DNA of 29,916 bases from assembly GCA_964489835.1 (NCBI GenBank), contig CAZBBC010000042.1, positions 1 through 29,916 on the forward strand, in the 5' to 3' direction. Positions 15,852 to 23,522 of this stretch are shown here, one piece after another. Position 1 is the first letter of the stretch. Each line of letters opens with the position of its first letter. The notes beneath the pieces were generated by a model, which worked only from the letters and a program-made list of their open reading frames with translations, made no database searches and was not told the DNA's origin. The DNA is from CAZBBC01 sp964489835 (GTDB taxonomy: Bacteria > Calditrichota > Calditrichia > JAJRVZ01). A program made the position numbers and the translations under genes.

Positions 15852-16838
15852 TTATTTCTCATCACTTTTTAAATATTTGTCAATATTCATCCCAAAATGA
15901 AGACCGCGTTCCTCCAATATCTTATTTAACTCTGTTAGTGATTTACGTCCAAAATTACGAAAACGTAACATCTCCTGTTCATCCCGATGCACAAGATCAC
16001 CTATTGTTTTGATATTGGCTGCCTTTAGACAATTATGAGACCGCACCGAAAGCTCCAGTTCATCAACGCTCATCTTCAGTAATTTCTTAATGCGGAGCAT
16101 TTCTTCATCAATCTCACTGGTTTCCTCTTCTTCCGGTTCAATATCAAAATTAATAAATAGCTGAATATGATCCTTTAATATTTTACCACTGTATGTGAGT
16201 GCATCATCGGGGGTAATGCTACCATCGGTTTCAATTTCTAACACAAGTTTCTCAAAATCGGTACGCTGTCCCACACGCGTATTTTCTACCAGATATTTCA
16301 CATTCAATATCGGGGAAAAGATAGCATCGATGGGAATGAGTCCAAGCGGTTGATCGAGGACTTTATTTTCCTCAGCTGGCACGTATCCGCGTCCTTTGCC
16401 TATCCTTAATTCCATTTCAAATTTTGCATTATCATTTAGAGTAGCTAAATGAAGTTCGGGATTTAGAATTTCCAGCTCTGAGGTTTGTTTTTGAATATCC
16501 GCTGCTGTCAAAGTTCCGGAACCTTCAACCGGTACGGTTACTTTATCAATTTTTTTATTGAGTAGTTTCAGACGGACCTGTTTAAGGTTCAAAATCATCT
16601 CAGCAACGTCCTCGTGTACACCAGGGATCGTCGAAAATTCATGCTGAATACCGTCGATGCGAAGTGCCGTAATCGCCGCCCCATGCAACGAAGAAATTAA
16701 AACCCGGCGTAACATATTACCAATAGTTACCCCAAATCCCTTTTCAAGGGGATATACAAAAAACCGACCATAAGTATCTGTGTAATTTTGTTCATCCAAT
16801 TCGATACGGTCTGGCATTTGAAAATTTGTCCAACTCAT
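15852..16838 (-). CDS. rpoA: RNA polymerase alpha subunit
   Basis: 328 residues from the ATG at 16838; a TTG at 16841 lies in frame just before it but is less well placed relative to AGGA. The N-terminal domain (about 1-235) dimerises and nucleates assembly with beta and beta prime: GNMLRRVLISSLHGAAI near 42-58 and VHEDVAEMILNLK. An acidic linker (EPEEEETSEIDEE) joins it to the C-terminal domain (about 258-320), whose HhH fold shows LSVRSHNCLKAANIKTIGDL and RFRNFGRKSLTELNKIL; this domain contacts promoter UP elements and activators. All expected parts are present. It lies 32 nt after rpsD. Confidence 0.98.
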   Translation of the reverse strand: MSWTNFQMPDRIELDEQNYTDTYGRFFVYPLEKGFGVTIGNMLRRVLISSLHGAAITALRIDGIQHEFSTIPGVHEDVAEMILNLKQVRLKLLNKKIDKVTVPVEGSGTLTAADIQKQTSELEILNPELHLATLNDNAKFEMELRIGKGRGYVPAEENKVLDQPLGLIPIDAIFSPILNVKYLVENTRVGQRTDFEKLVLEIETDGSITPDDALTYSGKILKDHIQLFINFDIEPEEEETSEIDEEMLRIKKLLKMSVDELELSVRSHNCLKAANIKTIGDLVHRDEQEMLRFRNFGRKSLTELNKILEERGLHFGMNIDKYLKSDEK

Positions 16839-16870
16839 CAAATTTCCTATCTCTTTTATATTAGTTTAAC

Positions 16871-17500
16871 TTATTTTGAGTACAATTCAACAATAAGGTT
16901 TTCCTGTACCTGAATGGGAATATCCTCCCGGTTTGGCCAATCAAGGAAAGTTCCCTGGATCTGTGCTTTTTCAAGTCTTAACCAGGGATACATATCTTCA
17001 TCACGAATCCTTCTCATGGAATCGTGAAGCATCATTAGTTTTTTACTTTTTTCTTTAACAGAGATTTCATCGCCCGGTTTCAGTAAATATGATGGGATAT
17101 CAACCAGTTTTCCATTGACGAAAAAATGGCGATGCCTGACCATCTGTCTTGCCTGTTTTCTGGATTGAGCAAACCCCAATCGGTAAACAGTATTATCCAA
17201 CCTGCTTTCAAGCAGTCGCAGGAGATTTTCCCCGGTAACACCCTTTAAGCGGTCTGCTCTCTGAAAATAGTTACGGAATTGTTTCTCCAGAATTCCATAA
17301 ATTCGGCGAACTTTTTGTTTTTCCCTGAGCTGAATGCCATATTCCGACAATTTAACTCTCTGGGATACACCATGTTGACCGGGTGCATAGCTCTTTTTTT
17401 CAAATGAGCACTTAACGGTCACACACCTGCTTCCTTTGAGGAAAAGTTTCTCCCCTTCCCTTCTGCACATTTTACATACTGGTCCTGTATAACGAGCCAT
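16871..17500 (-). CDS. rpsD: Ribosomal protein S4, zinc-type
   Basis: 209 residues. S4 is a primary 16S rRNA binder that nucleates 30S assembly and in many bacteria represses its own operon. The N-terminus carries Cys9, Cys12, Cys26 and Cys31 (VCKMC, then C-x4-C), a zinc-binding S4 form. SYAPGQHG (37-44) and the S4 RNA-binding domain (LESRLDNTVYRLGFAQSRKQ, then ARQMVRHRHFFVNG, about 91-125) are clear. The ATG is preceded by GGAG at good spacing. It lies 22 nt after rpsK. Autoregulation through a leader pseudoknot is known in other bacteria; I did not find such a structure here. Confidence 0.98.
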   Translation of the reverse strand: MARYTGPVCKMCRREGEKLFLKGSRCVTVKCSFEKKSYAPGQHGVSQRVKLSEYGIQLREKQKVRRIYGILEKQFRNYFQRADRLKGVTGENLLRLLESRLDNTVYRLGFAQSRKQARQMVRHRHFFVNGKLVDIPSYLLKPGDEISVKEKSKKLMMLHDSMRRIRDEDMYPWLRLEKAQIQGTFLDWPNREDIPIQVQENLIVELYSK

Positions 17501-17522
17501 TCAATTTACTCCATTGTTATAT

Positions 17523-17915
17523 TTAAACACGTCTTCTTTTTGGTGGACGGCAGCCATTATGCGGTATCGGTGTTACATCCCTTATGGAAGATATCTCTAA
17601 ACCCGCTGCCTGAAGCGATCGTATGGCTGCTTCCCGCCCGGCCCCTGGTCCCTTTACTTCGACATCCACACGCACCAACCCAAGTTCTATCGCTTCCCTT
17701 GCGGCATTTTCTGCCGCTATCTGTGAGGCAAAAGGTGTATTCTTCCTGGAGCCTTTAAAACCGGACCGACCGGCAGATGCCCAGGAAATAGTATTGCCAT
17801 AAGAATCGGATAACGTGATAATCGTGTTATTAAATGTAGATTTAATATGGGCCTTGCCATGAGCCTCTACTTTTTCTTTTTTCTTTGTTTTTTTTCGTGC
17901 TTTGGGTGCAGCCAA
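17523..17915 (-). CDS. rpsK: Ribosomal protein S11 (TTG start)
   Basis: 130 residues from the TTG at 17913-17915. S11 forms part of the 30S platform next to S6/S18 and lines the mRNA exit site. Visible features are the basic N-terminus APKARKKTKKKEKVEAHG, IKSTFNNTIITLSD, ASAGRSGFKGSRKNTPFASQ and the C-terminal DVTPIPHNGCRPPKRRRV. An upstream in-frame TTG at 17919-17921 directly abuts the ribosome-binding sequence AGGAGG and is therefore unlikely to be used; the chosen TTG has a 6-nt spacer. No ATG is available near the start. 27 nt separate it from rpsM. Confidence 0.97.
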   Translation of the reverse strand: MAAPKARKKTKKKEKVEAHGKAHIKSTFNNTIITLSDSYGNTISWASAGRSGFKGSRKNTPFASQIAAENAAREAIELGLVRVDVEVKGPGAGREAAIRSLQAAGLEISSIRDVTPIPHNGCRPPKRRRV

Positions 17916-17921
17916 AATCAA

Positions 17922-17927
17922 CCTCCT
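17922..17927 (-). promoter_or_regulatory. Ribosome-binding site deciding the rpsK start
   Basis: AGGAGG on the minus strand, complementary to the 16S rRNA 3' end, lies 6 nt before the TTG at 17915 and touches the upstream TTG at 17921. Spacing therefore favours the downstream TTG and a 130-residue S11. Confidence 0.75.
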
Positions 17928-17942
17928 GCAATACTTTTAGTG

Positions 17943-18308
17943 TTATTTCTTTGAACTGATTAAACGTTTGCGACCTTTACGGGTCCGTGCATTTGTTTTT
18001 GTTCTCTGTCCATGAAGGGGAAGCCCACGGCGATGTCTGTAACCCCGGTAACTACTGATGTCCATTAGCCGCTTAATATTCATATTTATTTCGGTTTTGA
18101 GTGCACCTTCAACTTTGTGAGCCGACTGAATGATTGTACGAATGGTTTTCACCTGATCATCGTTCAATTTATTCACACGAATATTTTCATCAACACTGGC
18201 TTCTGAACATATTTTTTGTGCGTTGGTTTTGCCGATACCATAAATATAGGTTAACGCAATCACAATGCGTTTATTTTTTGGTAAATCAACCCCTGCTATA
18301 CGTGCCAA
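17943..18308 (-). CDS. rpsM: Ribosomal protein S13 (TTG start)
   Basis: 121 residues. S13 sits in the head of the 30S subunit, contacts the P-site tRNA and forms a bridge to the 50S. The sequence shows MARIAGVDLPKNKRIVIALT at the start (first residue encoded by TTG), YIYGIGKTNAQKIC with the helix-turn pattern, and the basic tail SYRGYRHRRGLPLHGQRT, then TNARTRKG. GAGGAGG lies 5 nt upstream of the TTG, an excellent ribosome-binding site that compensates for the weak start codon. It lies 15 nt after rpmJ. Confidence 0.98.
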   Translation of the reverse strand: MARIAGVDLPKNKRIVIALTYIYGIGKTNAQKICSEASVDENIRVNKLNDDQVKTIRTIIQSAHKVEGALKTEINMNIKRLMDISSYRGYRHRRGLPLHGQRTKTNARTRKGRKRLISSKK

Positions 18309-18323
18309 GATCGCCTCCTCTTT

Positions 18324-18440
18324 CTAACCCTGTCGTTGTTTATGTTTTGGATTTTTGCTACAAATGACTCTCACAATTCCTCTTCGGCGGATGATCTTGC
18401 ACCCATCACAGATTTTCTTTACCGATGATTGAACTTTCAT
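18324..18440 (-). CDS. rpmJ: Ribosomal protein L36, zinc-type
   Basis: A 38-residue gene: it begins MKVQSSVKKICDGCKIIRRR and ends NPKHKQRQG. L36 is a small zinc-ribbon protein of the 50S subunit. The ligands Cys11, Cys14, Cys27 and His33 are all intact, so this is the zinc-containing (C+) form. The ATG start at 18440 and TAG stop at 18324-18326 place it between infA (35-nt gap) and rpsM (15-nt gap), its usual position in the alpha operon. Short length makes it easy to miss, but sequence and position leave little doubt. Confidence 0.97.
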   Translation of the reverse strand: MKVQSSVKKICDGCKIIRRRGIVRVICSKNPKHKQRQG

Positions 18441-18475
18441 GATTTTATCCCTGATTTCTCAATAACTGTAATATT

Positions 18476-18694
18476 TTATTTATAACGATAAATAATGCGA
18501 CCCCGTGTCAAATCATAGGGCGATAGTTCTAAACTGACCTTGTCCCCTGGTAATATCTTGATAAAATGCATTCGCATCTTTCCGGATATGTGTGCAAGTA
18601 CCTCATGACCGCTATCCAACTGTACAATAAACGTGGCGTTGGGCAGTGTTTCTTTTATTACTCCATCAATTTTTATGGCTTCTTCTTTTGCCAA
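18476..18694 (-). CDS. infA: Translation initiation factor IF-1 (TTG start)
   Basis: 72 residues forming a single S1-like OB fold: GVIKETLPNATFIVQLDSGH, then AHISGKMRMHFIKILPGD and SPYDLTRGRIIYRYK. IF-1 occupies the 30S A site during initiation and supports IF-2 and IF-3. The usual bacterial length is 71-73 residues, so the TTG start at 18692-18694 fits; the ribosome-binding site GGTGGAG overlaps the last codons of map, with a 5-nt spacer. In E. coli infA is a lone gene, but in many lineages it lies here, between map and rpmJ. Confidence 0.98.
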   Translation of the reverse strand: MAKEEAIKIDGVIKETLPNATFIVQLDSGHEVLAHISGKMRMHFIKILPGDKVSLELSPYDLTRGRIIYRYK

Positions 18695-18696
18695 AA

Positions 18697-19455
18697 TTAC
18701 TCCACCTTTAATTTAGAAAGAATATCGGGTCCGTTTTCAGTGATGGCAACCGAGTGCTCAAAATGAGCGGAAGGCAGGCCATCGGCCGTTTTAACTGTCC
18801 ATTCATCATCAGCAAAATATACTTCATAACGCCCCATGTTAACCATCGGCTCAATTGCCAAAACCATTCCCGTCCTTAACAAAGGGCCCTTATTCGCCTG
18901 CCCATAATTAGGTATCTGGGGATCTTCATGCGGTTTCCGCCCGACACCATGTCCCACCAGATCACGGACAACGCTATATTTATTTTTTTCGACATGGACC
19001 TGAATAGCATTTCCAATACTCCCCACCCTGTTATCAGCGATCACTTGTTTGATTCCAAGATATAGACTTTCTTCAGTAACCGTTAATAGTTTCTTGGATT
19101 TATCATCAATTTTACCTACCGCGAACGTGAAAGCAGCATCTCCATAAAAACCACCCTGTTCAACACCAATATCTATCCCTACAATCTCTCCCTCTTTTAA
19201 ATATCGTTTAAATGAAGGGATGCCATGTACGACTTCATCCTGAACCGAAATACAGGAGCTGGCCGGAAACCCATAAAGTCCTTTGAAGGCAGGTTTGGCC
19301 TTTTTTTTCAGGATGAAGTTTTCTATCTCTTTATTTAACTCTCCCGTCGAAACTCCCGGTTTAACATAGTTCTTTATAAATAGTAAAGTTTCTGCGACAA
19401 TCTGATTACTTTCACGAATCCGTTCAATTTCATCACGATTTTTAATATAAATCAT
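18697..19455 (-). CDS. map: Methionine aminopeptidase type I
   Basis: 252 residues, the size of the short bacterial type Ia enzyme, which removes the initiator Met from nascent proteins. Dinuclear metal ligands are all present: Asp95 (GIDIGVEQGG), Asp106 (GDAAFTF), His169 (VGHGVGRKPHEDP), Glu202 (AIEPMVNMG) and Glu233 (FEHSVAI). His78 in VQDEVVHGIP is the expected substrate-side histidine. The start is ATG, 9 nt after secY, and its end carries the infA ribosome-binding site. Adenylate kinase, which separates secY and map in many Firmicutes, is not here. Confidence 0.98.
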   Translation of the reverse strand: MIYIKNRDEIERIRESNQIVAETLLFIKNYVKPGVSTGELNKEIENFILKKKAKPAFKGLYGFPASSCISVQDEVVHGIPSFKRYLKEGEIVGIDIGVEQGGFYGDAAFTFAVGKIDDKSKKLLTVTEESLYLGIKQVIADNRVGSIGNAIQVHVEKNKYSVVRDLVGHGVGRKPHEDPQIPNYGQANKGPLLRTGMVLAIEPMVNMGRYEVYFADDEWTVKTADGLPSAHFEHSVAITENGPDILSKLKVE

Positions 19456-19464
19456 TTGTCACTC

Positions 19465-20796
19465 TTACAGGCCCCTTCGCCCCTTAATTCTTCCGGATTT
19501 CATAAAACCGTCATAGTGACGCATAAATAAATGCGATTCTACCTGCTGCAAGAAATCTAAAGCGACACCGACGATGATGAGTAATCCCGTTCCACCAAAG
19601 AAGGAAGCCAAATTGTATGGAATCTTAAAATACTTGGCTAAAAAGGCCGGGATAATCGCCACAATCGCTAAAAAGATAGATCCTGGCAACGTTATTCTGG
19701 TTAATATATTATCCAGATATTCAGACGTTTTCTTACCGGGCCGTACACCGGGGATAAAACCGCCCTGCTTTTTTAAATTATCAGCCACATCAACGGGATT
19801 CATAGCGATCGCTGTATAAAAGTAAGTAAAAAAGACAACCATGATACCGTAAAGGATCCAGTAAAACCAGGAATCATAGGAGAACAAAATTTGGACACTG
19901 TCCATAAAATCGCTCTCAGGAAAAAAGGTGATCACCGTACTCGGAACAAACATGATCGCCTGAGCGAAGATAATCGGCATAACCCCCGCCGTATTCACAC
20001 GCATCGGAAAGTGTGTATTTACACCACCGTATACTTTTCTTCCGATCACACGCTTTGCATATTGAATGGGAATTCTTCGCGTTCCCTGTGTTATTAATAC
20101 GATCACAGCGATAATTCCTGCCGCAAGTGCCAACAATAAAAGTTCTGACAGCAGACCACGCTGACCGCCAGAAAACTGCGTATACTCGGCAAACAGAGCA
20201 TTGGGTAATCTGGAAATAATACCAATAAAGATGATCAGTGAAATTCCGTTTCCGATACCGCGATCATCGATCTGTTCACCCAGCCACATAATGAGCATGG
20301 TCCCCGTTGACATTGACAACATGGTTGTTAAAATGAATCCGAACCCGGGATCGGGAACCGCCCGCAAACCATTAGCCAGTTGAATGTTTTGCAAAAAGAT
20401 AGAAACACCGTAGGCCTGCATGGCAGAAATTAAAAGTGTCCCATATCTGGTGTATTGGGTGATCTTTTTTCTTCCTTCCTCACCCTCTTTCTGAAGCTTC
20501 TGAAAAAATGGGATAACAGAACCTAATAGCTGAATGATGATCGAAGCACTGATATAAGGCATTATTCCCAGTCCAAAGACCGCGGCCCGTCCAAAAGCAC
20601 CACCGGCAAAAAGATCATAGAGACCAAACAGCGTACCTTGCAACTGCCTGAATCCTTCCGCCAGAACAGCCGTATCGATACCCGGTGTAACAACCAAGGT
20701 ACCAATTCTCTCAATACCAAGAATCATCAGGGTAAAAAGAATCCGCTTCCTGAGTTCCGCTATCTTAAATACATTTCTTATAGTATCGAATATCAT
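19465..20796 (-). CDS. secY: Preprotein translocase subunit SecY
   Basis: 443 residues with ten hydrophobic segments expected for the protein-conducting channel in the inner membrane. Conserved parts include RIGTLVVTPGID near the first membrane segment, GLGIMPYISASIIIQLLGSV in TM2, YTRYGTL, GIGNGISLIIFIGI, the GVMPIIFAQAIM region, the cytoplasmic loop LKKQGGFIPGVRPGKKTSEY, which binds SecA and ribosomes, and a C-terminal basic tail. Its ATG overlaps the rplO stop codon (ATGA), so translation is coupled to L15 as in many spc operons. secE and secG are not in this window. Confidence 0.98.
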   Translation of the reverse strand: MIFDTIRNVFKIAELRKRILFTLMILGIERIGTLVVTPGIDTAVLAEGFRQLQGTLFGLYDLFAGGAFGRAAVFGLGIMPYISASIIIQLLGSVIPFFQKLQKEGEEGRKKITQYTRYGTLLISAMQAYGVSIFLQNIQLANGLRAVPDPGFGFILTTMLSMSTGTMLIMWLGEQIDDRGIGNGISLIIFIGIISRLPNALFAEYTQFSGGQRGLLSELLLLALAAGIIAVIVLITQGTRRIPIQYAKRVIGRKVYGGVNTHFPMRVNTAGVMPIIFAQAIMFVPSTVITFFPESDFMDSVQILFSYDSWFYWILYGIMVVFFTYFYTAIAMNPVDVADNLKKQGGFIPGVRPGKKTSEYLDNILTRITLPGSIFLAIVAIIPAFLAKYFKIPYNLASFFGGTGLLIIVGVALDFLQQVESHLFMRHYDGFMKSGRIKGRRGL

Positions 20797-21233
20797 AATA
20801 GCGTAACACTGCCTCCCGCTTTTTCGATCTTTTCCTGTGCAGATTTGCTGACAGCATTCACTTTGATGATTACTTTAGATTTCAAATCACCTTTGCCCAG
20901 TAATTTTACAGGAATGCTCTTTTTTCTGATTAAACCGTGATCAAACAATACTTCTGGTGTAATACTCTCTTTTTTCTTAATCTTCTCCAGATCCTGAATA
21001 TTTACCACCTGATATTCTTTCTTATAAATATTTACAAATCCAAATTTGGGTAAACGCCTCTGCAAAGGCATCTGACCACCTTCGAACCAGCTGCGGCTTT
21101 TGGAGCCAGATCTGGATTTATACCCTTTATCTCCGCGTCCTGCCGTTACACCGGTACCAGATCCTTGGCCCCGCCCCAGGCGTTTTCTTTCTTTTCGTGC
21201 ACCATTTGCAGGTGTCAATTTACTTAAATCCAT
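20793..21233 (-). CDS. rplO: Ribosomal protein L15
   Basis: 146 residues. L15 is an assembly protein of the 50S subunit that links many 23S rRNA domains through its glycine-rich N-terminal arm. That arm is seen as RKRLGRGQGSGTGVTAGRGD and KSRSGSKSRSWFEGGQMPLQ (about 16-58), followed by RRLPKFGF and the globular C-terminal half ending in GGSVTLL. The ATG start is preceded by AGGGGA. The stop TGA overlaps the secY start by 4 nt. There is nothing unusual in length or composition. Confidence 0.98.
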   Translation of the reverse strand: MDLSKLTPANGARKERKRLGRGQGSGTGVTAGRGDKGYKSRSGSKSRSWFEGGQMPLQRRLPKFGFVNIYKKEYQVVNIQDLEKIKKKESITPEVLFDHGLIRKKSIPVKLLGKGDLKSKVIIKVNAVSKSAQEKIEKAGGSVTLL

Positions 21234-21241
21234 CGTTTCCC

Positions 21242-21439
21242 CTATTTCACTTCTTCAACACTTACCAGGTGTCTGACCGTATTTGTCATCCCCAATATTT
21301 GTGGTGTGGCGTTTTGCACAACGCTATGGTTCATTCGTTGTAATCCCAGCGCCTCGATTGTCCTTTTTTGATTTTCCGGTCTATGAATAGTACTACGAAC
21401 CTGTGTAATTATGATTTTAGGATACTTTTTTTGTGTCAT
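21242..21439 (-). CDS. rpmD: Ribosomal protein L30
   Basis: 65 residues from the ATG at 21439. A GTG at 21448 is in frame but is itself part of the ribosome-binding site AAGGTG, which lies 6 nt from the ATG, so the shorter form is preferred. The typical L30 fold is visible: KIIITQVRSTIHRPENQKRT, then IEALGLQRMNHSVVQ and a closing RHLVSVEEV. L30 is a small 50S protein lost in some bacteria. It lies between rpsE (19-nt gap) and rplO (8-nt gap), its normal place. Confidence 0.97.
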   Translation of the reverse strand: MTQKKYPKIIITQVRSTIHRPENQKRTIEALGLQRMNHSVVQNATPQILGMTNTVRHLVSVEEVK

Positions 21440-21458
21440 TTGAAACACCTTGTTAAAA

Positions 21459-21965
21459 TTAACCTTTTAATAATTCCGGAACTGATATTCCTCTTTTTTT
21501 CGCCTGTGTATCTGCATCCATCAAAGAGGTCAATGCATTGAATGTTGCTTTAACAACATTATGAGGATTGGAAGAACCCAGCGATTTTGTCAAGATATCC
21601 TGTATACCAACCGCTTCGCAAATCGCCCGAACAGGTCCACCGGCAATAACCCCAGTTCCCGGAGATGCGGGTTTTAACAGAACACGGCCAGCCCCATATT
21701 TCGAAACAACCGGGTGTGGGATGGTCCCACTCACCAGAGGTACCCGGCATACATTCTTCTTCGCATGCTCTGTACCTTTTGCAATCGCACCGGTAACCTC
21801 TCTCGCTTTTCCTAACCCGATACCAACATGACCATTACCATCTCCCACAACCACAATAGCATTAAATGAAAATCGCCGACCACCCTTTACGACTTTTGCC
21901 ACACGATTGATATGAACAACTTTTTCTTTCAGATCTAATTCAGCAGGGTTAATTTTCTCAACCAA
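21459..21965 (-). CDS. rpsE: Ribosomal protein S5 (TTG start)
   Basis: 168 residues. S5 shapes the mRNA entry channel and affects decoding accuracy. The N-terminal double-stranded RNA-binding fold has RVAKVVKGGRRFSFNAIVVV and GNGHVGIGLGKAREV (about 22-60), with the ram/spectinomycin loop VVKGGRRF intact; the C-terminal part has GAGRVLLKPASPGTGVIAGG and SSNPHNVVKATFNAL. Translation starts at TTG, 7 nt downstream of AAGGAG. The gene lies 16 nt after rplR. Confidence 0.98.
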   Translation of the reverse strand: MVEKINPAELDLKEKVVHINRVAKVVKGGRRFSFNAIVVVGDGNGHVGIGLGKAREVTGAIAKGTEHAKKNVCRVPLVSGTIPHPVVSKYGAGRVLLKPASPGTGVIAGGPVRAICEAVGIQDILTKSLGSSNPHNVVKATFNALTSLMDADTQAKKRGISVPELLKG

Positions 21966-21981
21966 CCTTGTACTCCTTTAT

Positions 21982-22311
21982 TTAGAATTTAAGTCCACCT
22001 TCGCGGGCACCATCCGCAAATGCTTTTATGCGTCCATGATAGAGATAACCGTTGCGGTCAAATATAATTTCCTTGATATTATTCTTCACCGCGAGAGCAG
22101 CTAGCGATTTACCAACTTCCCGGCTTGCGGCTGTTTTTGTCTTCGCATCTTTAATACTTTTCGGTAATTTTTTACCTACATTCGACGCCGCCAACAGAAC
22201 TTTTTTTTGATCATCATTTATCAGTTGACCATAGATATATTTTAAGCTCCTGAAGACAACCAGGCGAGGCCGATCTTTGGTACCATGAATTTTATTTTGT
22301 ACTTTTCCCAT
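21982..22311 (-). CDS. rplR: Ribosomal protein L18, short N-terminus
   Basis: 109 residues. L18 binds 5S rRNA with L5 in the central protuberance. The core is clear: IHGTKDRPRLVVFRSLKYIY at 8-27, then AASREVGKSLAALAV and the terminal IIFDRNGYLYHGRIKAFADG and AREGGLKF. The basic N-terminal arm (often KRxRRxxRVRxKI, about 10 residues longer) is reduced to MGKVQNK. The in-frame codons upstream of the ATG reach a stop within five codons, and AAGGAT lies 8 nt before the ATG, so the short form is real unless there is a sequencing error. Confidence 0.95.
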   Translation of the reverse strand: MGKVQNKIHGTKDRPRLVVFRSLKYIYGQLINDDQKKVLLAASNVGKKLPKSIKDAKTKTAASREVGKSLAALAVKNNIKEIIFDRNGYLYHGRIKAFADGAREGGLKF

Positions 22312-22338
22312 TTTAAATAATCCTTAATAGCTTTTTTA

Positions 22339-22875
22339 CTATGCGCCGGTTTTACCCGCTTTTCTACGAACATGTTCACTCGAATATCGGATACCTTTCC
22401 CCTTATAGGGTTCGGGTTTTTTGAAACCACGTATCTTTGCGGCAATCATGCCGACCAGTTCCTTATCTGCACCCTGAATGAGAATCTCGGTGGGAACTGG
22501 TACCGATGTTTTGATTGTTTCAGGAAAACTCATTATAATCGGATGTGAGTAACCAACCGTTAGCAGTAAATTGTTTTCCTTCATCTCCGCCTTATAGCCA
22601 ACACCGATTATTTCCAGCTTCTTTGTAAACCCGGTAGAAACTCCTTCCACCATATTTGCAATCAGAGACCGGGTCAATCCATGCAATGCCCGGTGGCCTT
22701 TACTCTCACTGGGTCGGGTGACAAGAATACGGCTGTCTTCAATCTGAATATTCATCTCCGGATTCAACTCCCGGCTCAATTCACCCAGCGGACCCTTACA
22801 GGTCAGATGATTATCTTTTAGAGTAATTTCTACTTTTTCCGGGATAGATATCGGTAATTTTCCTATTCGTGACAA
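22339..22875 (-). CDS. rplF: Ribosomal protein L6 (TTG start)
   Basis: 178 residues in two related halves, as is usual for L6, which sits by the sarcin-ricin loop and the factor-binding site. Key parts are SRIGKLPISIPEKVEI at the N-terminus, the domain junction GVSTGFTKKLEIIGVGYKAE and the C-terminal KPEPYKGKGIRYSSEHVRRK. The first codon is TTG, preceded by AAGGAGA. No ATG close by would keep the conserved SRIG start. It lies 24 nt after rpsH. Confidence 0.98.
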   Translation of the reverse strand: MSRIGKLPISIPEKVEITLKDNHLTCKGPLGELSRELNPEMNIQIEDSRILVTRPSESKGHRALHGLTRSLIANMVEGVSTGFTKKLEIIGVGYKAEMKENNLLLTVGYSHPIIMSFPETIKTSVPVPTEILIQGADKELVGMIAAKIRGFKKPEPYKGKGIRYSSEHVRRKAGKTGA

Positions 22876-22899
22876 TTCAAAATCTCCTTATACACCTGG

Positions 22900-23298
22900 T
22901 TACCATACAAGACATATAACTTCACCACCCACATTGTTTCTGGCAGCTTCCTGTGCGGTCATTACACCTTTGGGTGTCGTAACTATTGCTACCCCCAGAT
23001 TATTTCGTACCCGTGGCAGGTTTTTTGTACCTACATACTCTCTTCTTCCGGGAGTACTTTTTCTTTTAATTTTATTAATAATCGGGTTGCCTTCGGGATC
23101 ATATTTAAGCCAGACCCGCAGTAAACCCTGCTTATCGTCTTCAATAAAAATAAATCGTTTGATAAACCCTTGCTTATAAAGTACACGGGTTATCTGGCGT
23201 TTAATTTTTGAAGCAGGAATATCCACATATTTGAAACCTGCTCCACAGCCATTTCTGATGATTGTCAGATAATCTGCAATCGGATCGCTTACCGACAT
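22900..23298 (-). CDS. rpsH: Ribosomal protein S8
   Basis: 132 residues. S8 binds the central domain of 16S rRNA and, in E. coli, represses the spc operon by binding near the L5 start. The N-terminal domain has SDPIADYLTIIRNG and the C-terminal domain has STPGRREYVGTKNLPRVRNN, then GVAIVTTPKGVMTAQEAARN and GGEVICLVW, the conserved end. The start is ATG with AAGGAG upstream. It lies 21 nt after rpsN. Confidence 0.98.
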   Translation of the reverse strand: MSVSDPIADYLTIIRNGCGAGFKYVDIPASKIKRQITRVLYKQGFIKRFIFIEDDKQGLLRVWLKYDPEGNPIINKIKRKSTPGRREYVGTKNLPRVRNNLGVAIVTTPKGVMTAQEAARNNVGGEVICLVW

Positions 23299-23319
23299 TA
23301 CACTTTTGCTCCTTCTTTT

Positions 23320-23505
23320 TTACCAGCTTGCTTTGGTAATTCCAGGAATTTCACCCATTAAGGCTAGTTGGCGAAAACAAATTCGACACAGCCCGAATTT
23401 ACGAATATAAGCCCGGGGTCTTCCGCACCGTTTACAGCGGTTATAATCCCGTACCGAAAATCTATTTTTACGATTAGCTTTAATAACTAAACTTTTCTTT
23501 GCCAA
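23320..23505 (-). CDS. rpsN: Ribosomal protein S14, type Z (zinc-binding, TTG start)
   Basis: 61 residues, the length of the short zinc-type S14. Ligands Cys24, Cys27, Cys40 and Cys43 are present (CKRCGRPRAYIRKFGLCRIC). It ends GEIPGITKASW as expected. S14 is a late-assembling protein of the 30S head. The start is TTG preceded by GAGGTGAGAG, the only start that leaves MAKKSL in place. No second, zinc-free S14 gene lies in this window. Confidence 0.98.
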   Translation of the reverse strand: MAKKSLVIKANRKNRFSVRDYNRCKRCGRPRAYIRKFGLCRICFRQLALMGEIPGITKASW

Positions 23506-23522
23506 CTCTCACCTCAACCTGT

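Noticed and set aside
17919..17921. Upstream TTG as rpsK start
   Set aside because: It touches the AGGAGG site, leaving no spacer; the TTG at 17915 is 6 nt away and fits S11 length.
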